The position numbers and the translations under genes are program-made. 64,000 bases of DNA from Rhynochetos jubatus (taxonomy: Eukaryota; Chordata; Aves; Eurypygiformes; Rhynochetidae), in assembly GCA_027574665.1 (NCBI GenBank), contig CM050650.1:53117304-53181303 (forward strand). Reading direction: 5' to 3'. Positions 12,701 to 24,700 of the stretch are shown here, piece by piece (positions within the stretch are counted from its first letter, which is position 1; every line of letters starts with the position of its first letter). A model generated the notes under the pieces. It did no database searches and was not told the origin of the DNA. It saw nothing but the letters and a program-made list of their open reading frames with translations.

Positions 12701-15700
12701 ATTTGCTCTAGAAAAGCAAGTAATTTAATCTAAAAGAGACATATAAGACAATATATTTCAACTACCAAATTGCTCTACCAACTTAACAATTTCAATAATG
12801 TATGTGTTTTTCTCTTAATTGCTGTTTATATTAGGTCTGTTCCCAGATCTTTGACTCATGAGCATTCTTTAAAAAACCCACAACTGATTTGGAATAGAAT
12901 TTAGTGTTTGTGCTCTGAAAAAATGGGACTTTCAAATTATCTCAATTAAAAATACTGCAGTTATAAGTGTTATTTGGTACTTCCTATTTTGGGACAGAGA
13001 CTCTTAAATGTGTAGTTTATTCTCTCCATTCTTTCCTCTAGTTAGTTCAGAGAAGATCAACCACCTAAAATTTTGGCAGAGGTGAAATTTCTGAGCCTAT
13101 GCTGGGCCTATGGAAGTGTGGTAAAATGCTGCAGAAAGAATTTTGCCGCAGGAAGAATTTTACTGCAGCTGGGAATTACAGTAGAAAGCAAGGCTTTCCT
13201 CTAAGGAAGCATCACAGGTTCCTTAATGTTGTGTATGCAGGGTAGTCTGTAACAGGAGGGTTGAGGCAGACCTGGAGTTACAGCACAGTGACCTTGTGCA
13301 AGCTTTAGGTACCGTTGTGACCTGCCATCCAGTCTAACATATTCAGACTTTCCAAATTATGTCAGTCTGCCCCTCAAAAAATGTTTCTAGATTGTATTGG
13401 GAAAGTATAAAAGCAGCTCCCAGTCAGTATTGCTCCCACAACTCCTCTTTGAAACACAGAACAGAAAATCACTGTGTCCAGATTTTGGCCAACTCAGTGT
13501 TATCGGTTTCAGCATGGGTATATATGAGGATTTGTGCTGCTTTGGCTGGGATAGTTAATTTTTTTCACATAGCTAGCGTGGGGCTGTGTTTTGGATTTGT
13601 GCTGAAAATAGTGTTCATAACATGGGAATGTTTTTTGTTATTGCTGAGCAGGGCTTACACAGAGTCAAGGCGTTTTCTGTTCCTCACACCCCACCCCACC
13701 AGCAGGTAGCCTAGGGAGGTGCACAAGATGTTGAGAGTGGAGCACAGCCAAGACAGGCGAACCCAACTGACCAAAGGGGTATCCCATACCATATGACATC
13801 ATGCTCAGCAGATAAAGCTGAGAGAAGGAGGAGGAAAGGGGGGAACGTTTGGACTGATGGTGTTTTGTCTTCTCAAGTAACTGTTATTACATGTGATGGA
13901 GCCCTGCTTTCCTGGGAGTGGCTGAACACCTGCCTGCCGATGGGAAGTGGTGAATGAATTCCTTGTTTTGCTTTGCTTGTGTGCATGGCTTATGCTTTAC
14001 ATGTTAAACCATCTTTATCTCAACCCACGAGTTTTCTCTTTTACTGTTCCAGTTCTCTCCTCCATCTCACAGTGGGGGGAGTGAGTGAGCGGCTGTGTGG
14101 TGCTTCGTTGCCGTGTGGGGTTAAACCATGACAGAAGTTTGGGTGGGCAGAATGATTACAAATCTTGTTAAAGGGAGACCTGGGATCAAAAGAAGCTTGC
14201 AAATTTGTTTGCAATAGCCTTTTTAGACTTTAATATTTATCTTCACAAAAGGAAAGCTAGCCTGGTTAATGCATTAATAGTACCATAGGAAATAAGCTGA
14301 GAACTCAAAAAAAGGGAGTGGGAGGTGGGGGAAAGGAAGTGCAAATGAGTCTTATGCAGAATATGTCATATTGCAATACTGCAGGTAAGAGGGCGGTCAG
14401 AAAGAGGAACGACTAAGCACACATTTTAACAGTATCAAATATTTTAATCTCTCAAAGAGAAGGACCCTGTCTTTGCAAATTAAATGAGCGGACTTCCTGA
14501 AAGGCTGGCTGCCTTGATTTCAACTTTAAACATAAGTGGATATTGCATTCATATTAGTTCAGCAGCTCTAGCTTGGAAATGGGATTGATCAGGATGAAGT
14601 TGTTTGCCATAAAGCATTTAAAAAGAGCAAGTTATTTCTTATTTATGCAGCTGATTGATAGAAAAGAAAAGAAGCTGTAGCAATCAGTCATGCTGTTTCC
14701 AATGACAGTTGTATACACTTGCACAGCAAGAAATGCTTGTTGGGAAAGGAGCCCTCCATATACTTTCAAAGAATGGAAACTTGGAATAGAAAAAAACCAG
14801 AACTGGTTCTGGAATATGCCTAATTAGATCTTAGAATAGCGCTTATTGTCAGAGAACAGTAGTATCAAAGAACATTTTTTTAATAGCAGAGGAGTAGGCA
14901 TGTGGAACTGCTTTTACCCCAGGCTGCAGATCACGTATACTTCTGTAGAAAAATGTTGGTTTGTCTATTGGTGATGTATATGTTGGTGTTATGGTGAATT
15001 TTATTGTTTCTAATTTTCTTCTTAAAAAACCCACCACAATAATAACTTAACAGTTTGTTTCTCCATCAGAGGAAGGACTGCCCCAAACTCAAGTATTTTC
15101 TGTAACAAAATAATGCAAGTTTATAATCATCATTGTGATTTTTTGATTTTTTTTTTTCCATCATGTAGGAGACCACCCTCTTTTGGCAGCAAAAAGCAGA
15201 GACCCCCAATAAAGGTAAGTATGTTTGAAGTTCTGCGCTCTCCTAAAGAGCTAGCTCATGACTATAAAAAGCCAGATGCAAAGTGTCCAGATATCGAATA
15301 AATGTTAGCACCCAAAACTGTAGTGAGTTTGATGCACGGCTTGATTTCCATTGAAGCATCTCAGAAAGAGCTAGTGCTTAAAAAAAAGATAAGGACTAAC
15401 CAAAAGCAATGACAGTGTTTGATGCTAAACTGTATTAAAATGTGTCTTCTCACTTTCTTAATTATTTCTTCTTATTTTTTCTAACAATTTTGTGAGTTTC
15501 ATACAGTATTTTCTCACTGTATAAATAGGGATTTTTGTGATAAACTGCTAATCTGTGTCAATTTGCTACTGTTACTTTTTTTCTTTTTGTATTTATTATT
15601 CTAGTTTGTATGCTGCCATACTCGTTATTGATCTGGTTTTGTTTGTCTTCTATTTTTTGTTACAATACATGTTTTGTTATTCTGTACTTGAATGTTTTCT

Positions 15701-18700
15701 GTTATTAATCAAGGTACTTTTTTTCTCGAGCTTGATTGTTACATTAATCTTTGTTGTTTGAGTTCTCAGTAGCATAAAATTCTTGAATTCAAATATGCTG
15801 TTCCCTCTTCTGAAGCGCTCTGCAGTGTTTAACTTTGTAATAAGCTTGTATTATATTCCTGTGTATTTGATTAGCATTTGCATTTGTTCAAGGAATTAAT
15901 TGTATGATAATTGCAGCAAATATTGTCTGTAATTATCTTCCATATGTCATTTTTTAAATACTATTTTCTACTGAACATCTCTTAAGATCTGCTTCAAATT
16001 TCTTTATCGTTTTATTCCGTAAATGATATCTTCATTATATCACCCAGTATTTGCAGTTTCTCATAGCTGTAAATGGTACTGTTTGCATACAATGTAAACA
16101 GTAGATAGCAGTATTAGTTACTTTTTTCTTATAATTGTATCAGGGAGCTCTGAACAGCACTGGTTTGGGGCTGCATAGATCAAAAAGGATAAAATATGCT
16201 TTTTGATGACATTTTCACAAGCTTCTCATTACTTCTTCAAAGAGAAGTGGAGGAACTTCAGCCAGTTTGTTGACAGTTTTTGCTTTCCTTCAGCTCCACT
16301 GGAAGAGCCAGCTTCCCTCTAACCCCCGTCTGCATACATAATCAACAGAAATGTTTATATATTGACTTTTAACTAGGGTGGAGCAGATCTTATATTTAAA
16401 GGCTGCAGAGATCTACTGACCCTATAGATCCTGAGGATGGTCTGTTGACAGTACTCTAGTACTCATGTGCAGAATGAATGAAGAGCAACATTGAGCCATG
16501 GGAAGATGACACCGGGCAGAGTTCTGCTCTGGTGACCCTTTCATCATCCTCTCTGTGATAGGCACATTTGTGAGCCAAGCACTGCAGTTATTTCACTGGA
16601 GGCCTAAACCCCGTGTAAACTTAAATCTAAGAAAAAGCCTAGATTTTATAGCTTTTAGATTTTTTTTTCACAGTGTAAGAAAGAAAAAGGTCTTTGGTGC
16701 ACTTCCTTATATTACATTTCTTTCAATTCTCGAAAAATAGTTGCAAACTAATTTAGAGCCACCTACAGCTTATAAACTCATTAGTTATACAGCACATCAC
16801 CATGTGTCTTGCTCATCATGAAGTATTACGAAGCACATTTAAATATAAATTATGTATTTTCCTAATTAGCTTTCTCATTTGTTATACTTTATACTATTTG
16901 GATGTTACCTCATCTTTTTCCTCAGCAACCATTCTGAATTAATAGCTGTTCATGTTTGAGCTGTTCTGTTCTACTATTCTCAGCTGTTCTGAGCTATTCT
17001 CAAAACTTATTTCTGAGCCAGATTAGACATCTTCAATAACTGTATGAATCTCACAGAGTAAAGGCAGAGAAAATAACAATACAATACAACTTAAGAAGTT
17101 ATTAAATGATTGCAAAACATGTCTGTGACATTTCTGTGTTTATATTTTGGTATGAATCTCACAGTAGTTCCAATTTTCCTATAAGAAAATTAATCTAATA
17201 TAGTTCAAATCTAGGTTTGTTTACAAGTAGTTAGACTGACTTGTGTGAGTAGCATCACAGGGCGTACTATGTAAGTACCAAGAGCTAAGGATAGGTATTA
17301 GTGTCCTCCACAGTTCTGCCTATTTCTTATTTTCTGTGGGTTGTAAAAATGTTATGATACTGCCCCATCAGCTTTTTACTGAATAGGAGCTTTGGAAAAG
17401 GGGTTTTATTCTTCTTTATATAGATGACTTTAAGTTTGCAGAATTCATATGTGTGTTCACCTGACATGTTTGTATCAAAGGTTTCAGTGCACGGTTCAGT
17501 ATGTGATAGTATATTGAGACAGAATACTTAAGCAGCTGCAGTTGTAGACAACAAATATCTACATGGAGTTGTTTCAGTCACCTTTTGAGCTTTTTAGGCT
17601 AGTGGTTTAGTTTTTATTTTCAAACTCTGAGATTATGGAAAATATCCTGGTAATTTTAGGATAATTTTTCAATATAAGAACGATACTACGTTAATGTGCA
17701 TATTGTCACTGTATTAACTCAGCGTGATGTCTTATCTCTGCAGAAGAATTACATGAGAATATCAGTATTGATGCAAAACGAATGTTGGAAAGAGCTGATA
17801 CTGGTATGAACAGCCAGACAGGGGATAAATCAAAGGAAGAAACGGAGTCAGAAAAGACTTCGGTTTCCAGGGAAACCTGGATTAGCTTTGAAGACTTCTG
17901 TGTTTGTTTCCAGTAAGGAACAGAGGGTTTGGGGTTTATTCCGTAAAATATACAGTACAACAGTGGTAAAATGCAAAACGTGACTACGTAAAAACTGTAT
18001 CTTCTCAACAGATCTGCTTGGTATACTACGCGGCCTTTCAGGGTACTCCCAAGGCTGCGCTTCAGACCAGACTTAGTCCCTGTTGGCAGTGAGCCTGTAC
18101 GTGCAGCCCCACTCTGTGTCTTGGGTATGTCCTCCGGAGCACAGCGGAGAACACAGCCACCAGCTTCATGAAGCATATGTCAGGCTGAAATGTGGGTGGG
18201 AGATGGTAGGTCATGGAGCGCGCAGCCATTAGGGTGCTCACGTACCCAACCCATCAGCCGCTGGACAGACACAGTCTGCACTCAAACAACACAATTCTGT
18301 TGCAGAAAATGTTGTTGAAATCTCCTGTTGCCATTAGCACAGCTTAGCTTGGTCAGCTAGGTGCTTTCTCGCACTTCCTTTTCAATATAATTCCAAGGCA
18401 TTTATACCTCTGCAAACATAAAAATGCTAGTGTAATTGTAGCTTTTTGCTACACAAAAAAAAAATATGTGTAATATTTTTAGCTTTTTGCTTTCAGATTT
18501 AAGAATCCTGGTACAATATAGATACTTTAGACAATTTGACACTGTAGAGGGGAGTAATTTTATCAGAGAAAATTCACGCAGGTTTTTTTTATTGAATTTG
18601 TAACTGAGATTTCTTTGTGAAGCTTTTATTTTCAGAAATGAATGTTTTCTTGAGGAGATATGAAACTCTGTTCCCTATCTGAGGTTATATGGGTAACTTT

Positions 18701-21700
18701 TATACCAACAGTGCTACAGGAACTTTAAGAATAAAATATCATAGATCTTTTTAGACCATGTTAAGGTTTTCCTAATTAATTTTACAGAGCCCTGAGTCCA
18801 GGAATATAGGGCCTTCAGAAAACAAGCATCACAAGTGAAGTAATTTCCTTTCCTTTCAGAGTCTTGCTCACAGTGTCATACAGAGAAAATGTAAAATATG
18901 AACTTTCAACTTGTTAGCCAAACATTAAAGTAGTGTTGACCTTTTGTAGACCACCATAATATTAATTAATATATAGAGCAATGGTCAGTTTCCTATTCTT
19001 GCCCCTAAACAGCTGAGAATTTACTTATTTTCACAGTGAACTGATAAAGTAACTATTAATAAGGCATCTTGATTGACCTGTGAAGAATTTATTGCCTTTG
19101 AAGATTTTCATTTTACCAGTCAGTTCTGTTGAAAGCATTTCCTTGTCTGACATGCCTGTATGTCAGATACAGTGAAAATAACATGAATGTTCAGAGATCA
19201 TATCATTTTTATTTTCTCCCTAGGAACCTGTATGTTTTCCACAAGCCACATACGTATGCTTATAACTATCAGAAGACAGATTTTAAGGTATGTGGTTGTA
19301 TTGAGTTTTCATGTGCTTTTTGAAATCTTTGTCAAAGTCTTGCATAATTAGATAATACATATATCCTAAATTATATTGATAGAGCACATAGAATGGCTAT
19401 TACTGAAAAAATAATAATGCATTAAGATTATGATAGTCAATACAAAAATCATGCTTGCTAGCAAATATCCAGATGTATTTCACCATGTTTAAGACAAGAA
19501 AAAAATATTATGGAATGCTGTTGCTTAGTAAAAAGTGGATTGTGTAAATCATGAAAGTTAGTAGTGAGAATATATATTACAGTGAACTAGATCTCCATCC
19601 TTTCTTTATCTTAACTTTTATCTACCTTGTAACAATTTAAAGACTAAATTAAATTTACTGATGATTCAGCTGCAGAATCTGCCCTTCAACTCTCCTTCAT
19701 CTTCACCTGTCACCTAAAACCCAAATCAGGCATCTGTATAGCATAGCCCTCCATTTTTTCTTTACATGCTAAGTCCTTCAGTAATTTATAAGATTCTGTT
19801 GCAGGTATTATAAATACTCCCTAGTTACACTGAAATTACAGTATTTCTTTAAACCTGCTATTAGTTCATATTATCAGAAGGTTATTCAACATGCTTGAAT
19901 ATCCTGTTCCAACTCTAGTTTCATACTGTAACTGAAGTGTAATTGTAGAGTACTGAAATGTAAACTTCAGGTGTGAACTTTATGTGAAGTCCTGTACTGA
20001 GAATGTTAACTACATGGATTATGCTTCATAATTGCAGTGTACCTGCAATTTCACACCTCTCTGTATTTGTAATCACATCATATGAAAGTTTCCCAATCAC
20101 TGCATGATATAATTTCATAAACTGTAATCAGCATCAAGACTATGTAAGCCTCTGTGTGTTGTGCCAAAAAAATAGCTCTTTGCTGTAAAACCTTTTTTTT
20201 TTCTTTTTTACATTGACACAGATGGGTTGTTTACACAGTTAGGTAAATTCTGTATCAGACTTGTAACAGAAAAATTTTATATTGTGCTGTGAAAATAATA
20301 GTAATGGTATTCCAGGTTCAAATACTAAAAATATATTGATATGACTCTGGGAAAATGTAAGAAGACATGTATTAAAACAGTTCTGAACTGAAGAAGCCAT
20401 TCACCTTTAGCTTTTATAGGAACAGAATCATTCCATAGTTTCTAATGTTGGTGTAGGAATTATGTACTAAAATTGAGAGTGAAAAAGGCTGCTTCCATAT
20501 ATTTTTGTAGAAAAAAAACCATAATGAGGCAGAATTAGTCATGTTACAAGTTAAAAGCGTGCTTATTTCTTTCAAGATTACTATAATTAATTAGAATCAG
20601 AAAGTTGCAGCATAAGACCAATTTTTTTGGTCTTCCATTGAATGCTGTTTGGCAAACAGAGCTACTAAATTTAGGTACATATGAAGAATATCTTCTAAAG
20701 AAATATATATTCTTATTCAAGAAACTCTTCTGTTGCCTTTTTTCTTAACTGGACATTAAGGTTTATACATGCAGCACAAGGCTCTGGGCTTAAATGACAT
20801 GTCTGAAACTTGAAAGTACTGATGGTTAATTACATACTTACCATACCTTATCTAGGGTCAAAATATCTGAAATCTTAACCATACTTCGTATAAGCCCAAG
20901 TGGACAGCGTTCAAGGCAAAAAAAATTGAAGAAATGTCTTTTTTTCTATGCAGCCTACTGATGATGAAGTCTTCTATTACTTACTTGTGGACAGTCTGAT
21001 GCCCATTGAAATCCTGGTTAGCTTTTCTGCATTAGTACACTGGGATGATACTGGAGGTAAGGCCAAGACAGAAAAGTGCATGTTAATGTTGTGTATTCCC
21101 ATTCTTGAATATGCTGTGCTGTTGTGTTTGGCTGTGGTGTATTTTGACAGAGTTTGGGAGTATATCATTAAATAGTCAAATTGATTCTAAGAAGTATGCT
21201 AATATTCAAGTAATATTTTCATGTTATTTCCTGTTGATGATGAATATTATCTTGAAAGGATCCCTCCAATTACTCTTTACTATGTTTTACTGCAAGCTTT
21301 TCATCAATATACTTCTGGTATGTTTTTTGTTTTGTTTTGTTTTCTACAAATTCCAGTCTTGTAAGCTGCTTTGTACCTTAGCTGATCAAAATGCAGTAGA
21401 ATCAGCAATATGACTTAAGTTTATTTTTGAAGTGGTTTTCAAACTGGTGCATAGTAAGCTCTTAAGTCTATTTACATCTGGCATATTTCAGTTATAGAAT
21501 GGTTTGGGTTGGAAGGGACCTTAAGCATTCCGTGTCCTTCTGATGCTGGCAGCCCCAGAGCTGAATGCAGTACTTCAGGTGGGGTTTCACAAGAGCAGAG
21601 TAGAGAGGGAGAAATCATCTCCCTCGACCTGTTGACCACGCTTCTCCTGATACAGCCCCAGGATACGGTTGGCTTTCTGGGCTGCCAGCGCACACTGCTG

Positions 21701-24700
21701 GGTCATGTTCAGCTTGATCTTGACTTTTATGAAAACCATCTGGCAGCTTGGATAACTTTAGTAAAAGTTACTTGTATATTACGGAAATCATAGAAAGGCA
21801 TTCAGAAAAGTTAATGCATGTTATGAGAGTTAGCATAAGTTAATCAGAAATTTAAACATGGGGTATGGATACGATTTTAATGCATATAGACTAAAGTAGA
21901 TAGAACCAAAAGAAAGCTTACAAAAATGAACTGACCATCCTGATAAAATAATAACGTTATAATATAAATGTAAGCTTTGTATAACTCTTTGCTTCCTTTG
22001 CATGTGGACAGAATGGAATTTCATGGAGTTTTAGAGCAGCCTTAAGTGTCTCGGAAGATATCTGATTTACACACCCTCCTAACACATTCTTTTAACCACT
22101 GTTTTCTAATAAATATTAAAAATAAGCCATATTCTGTACCACCTATGCGTTTTAAATGACTGGGCCTTTTCTGTGGCTTCTCAAAGCCTAAATGAAGACT
22201 TCAGTGACTGTGAAGTAGGTAGAGATTCTGCATAATTATATTTGTCTTAATTTCACTGTTAGTCTTCCCACAATTGCTGGGTTTTTTTCTTTCTTAATCG
22301 AGGTATTAAACGAGAATGTTCTAGTATTTTGAAGGGTGTACTGATGGTTGAACATTTCTCTTGGAAATGTGTGACTCCTGGAGAACTTGTGTTAAAGATG
22401 CATACATCTGCAACCAAAGCTACTGTGTTAAAGCTCCCTGTTGGGTATGTATGAAGCTTCATTTCTGTTTGCAATACTTTAGTCTTATGGCTTGAGATGA
22501 TCTTTAACTTTGCACAGTAACTAAGAATTTATTTCCTAAAACATATGTTTTCTGAATATCAAACTGATGGTTTTGGTAAGACTGCAAAATTGCTATGAAT
22601 TTAAAATACTTACCAAAACCTTTATAAAGATTTTGAATTCTTTACTCCTGTTGAAAAGCACTTAGGTAGAAAAATCCCTCTAATTTTCTAAATAATTACC
22701 TAGAATTTAAATTCTTACTTTAAAACTATTTCTAACTAGAATGATTTTGACAGGTTTCCTGGAGTACCCAAAAAAAAATAGAAAATAATTAGGGTGTTTA
22801 GTGGAACTGTAAAAGAATGATGATACCATAGGAGGTTTGATAGCTTTTCTTGAGACAGGATTTATGAAACAAGACAGGAGAAATTCTGAGGTTCTACATG
22901 CATCCTTACTATGTAAATGTGAAATAAGTTTTATGCTTAACATGATTTATTTCTCTTTGCATGTAATTCTAGATATTCAGTGCAAAGGATTGTTTGACAG
23001 TTTAAATAAATAAATTGATAAAAGGCAAGAACATTGATGTTTGTTATTTTCTGAAAATGCTTCCTATGAAAGAAGGAAGAGAACATCTTCCTGTGTTGCC
23101 TTAAGCATAAAGTTGCTGGCTAATTCATTGAGGCCTTCTGCTTTTCCAAAATTAGAGAATCACCAGTTGAATGTCAAAGAGGTGAAACACAATGTAATTT
23201 TAAAAAAGTTCAAGTAAGATTTCAAATAAATAGGCATAGAAAGAAAATACCACAATACTAGTGCATTGATATTAAATGAAATGTCTTTAATAGTGTTCTC
23301 TATTTGTTCTGATTCTGACTGAAAATGGAAAAGTTATTATTGTGTTTATAGGTTAGTTCTGCCTCCACACTCTTAGTGTATTTTCCAATATTAGGAAAGC
23401 AAAAAATTGTATCTTTTTACACCTGCAAATTTCAAAGCTACTAGAGATACAGGCATCTCAAATTGATAAGCTTCTCACCTTTGATTTTCTCTACTCCAGC
23501 CAGAGTCAGCAGGCTTTTAGGAAGCTTTAATTTACAGCTGGTGTGGGAGACAAATGGGCTTATTGACTGTTTCCCTGTTTCATTCCAAATGAAAAATTAC
23601 TTGCTAAGCCAGGAAGGCACTTTCTTCTCTCCTGTCTGTTGGTGGTCAGGGGACATTTCAAGTTTCAGTCACAAGAAGTTGCAAATAAAAAAGTGCAAGT
23701 GTGTATGTGAGGTAACTCTCCTTTCTTACTCTCACTGCTGGGTCTCTGGTTAACACTTTGAAGCTTGGCCTGGATGAACTTCTCCAGCTAAATGCCACTC
23801 TGACAATGATATAAAACCATGAAGCTTCAGCATTTGTTATCAGCAAGCTCCTCAAGCGTTTCTGTGGGACTGCAGGACATTGTTGACTGGAGAGAAGAGC
23901 ATAAATCCTGTGTTGTGTAACTATAGTTAGGAATGCTTTCTTTTATGATTGGAATCTGTTAGAGCAAACAATCAGGCAAACAAGAATGAGCTGAATCTAT
24001 CCCAATAAGACATAATGAACTTCTGGGTTTGCCACTTGTGGTGGTTACGGTTGAGTGGTCTGACCCACAGTTGCTCCATAAAATGGTCACTGTAGTGTTC
24101 ATCTAGCCTGACATAATTATGTGTTATTTCTTTCTGGGTTTGTCAATGCAAACATGGAAATTATGATCTAAGTAGTGTATGACCAGAACATTTGACTTCT
24201 CTAAGCTTTCTAGAGCAAATTTGAAGTGTAGCTAACTATAATCCTGACAAAAAACTTCAGGTTTCTATCCATCCGAAATAGTGAAGCTGCCTATTTTGCT
24301 AAAGAAAAATAAAATAAATCCTGAAAAAATAAAATAAAAATTAAATAACATTGACTCTGTTTTCACCTACCACCCATGCTTGGAGGTTCTTGAGAAGCAA
24401 GGAGAAAGAAATGCAGGATTTGAAGAGCCAGTATATATAGGAATGGATTCAATTTTTGCCAAATGTATGAAAGGAAGAACTGAAGAATTGCTGTGATTTA
24501 AAAAAAAAAAGAAAAAGGGCTTCTGTTTTTTTTTTTTTTCACCTTGAATGTAGGCGACACTTACTGCTCTTCAGAGTAAGTTCTCCTATAGGTCACCATA
24601 TTCATCTGTGTAGCATGGTGCCATGTGTCTTTGGAGAAGAGGATACGGTGATGCCAGGTCTTGAAAAGGTATGCATAACCAGAACTAGCCAAGCATAAGG

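Larger units (their letters stand above)
4213..15168. other. ADGB intron, 11.0 kb, LTR-rich
   Basis: The largest intron in the window. From left to right it holds AT-rich unique sequence with a T run (5017-5030) and an A run (6684-6705), the nested LTR block 8384-10578, a coding-like segment 10614-11043, a CR1 tail at 11949-12085 and a solo LTR at 13533-14133. I searched it for an in-phase exon and found none; exons 4068-4212 and 15169-15214 join in phase without one. Confidence 0.75.

Noticed and set aside
17706-18176. A 156-codon frame on the - strand
   Set aside because: Its first part is the shadow of the ADGB exon 17744-17912 and the rest crosses the GC-richer patch; no recognisable domain.
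22336-22342. Alternative acceptor GTTCTAG for the exon ending at 22444
   Set aside because: Using it places a stop codon immediately in the required frame; the acceptor at 22301-22302 keeps the frame open.
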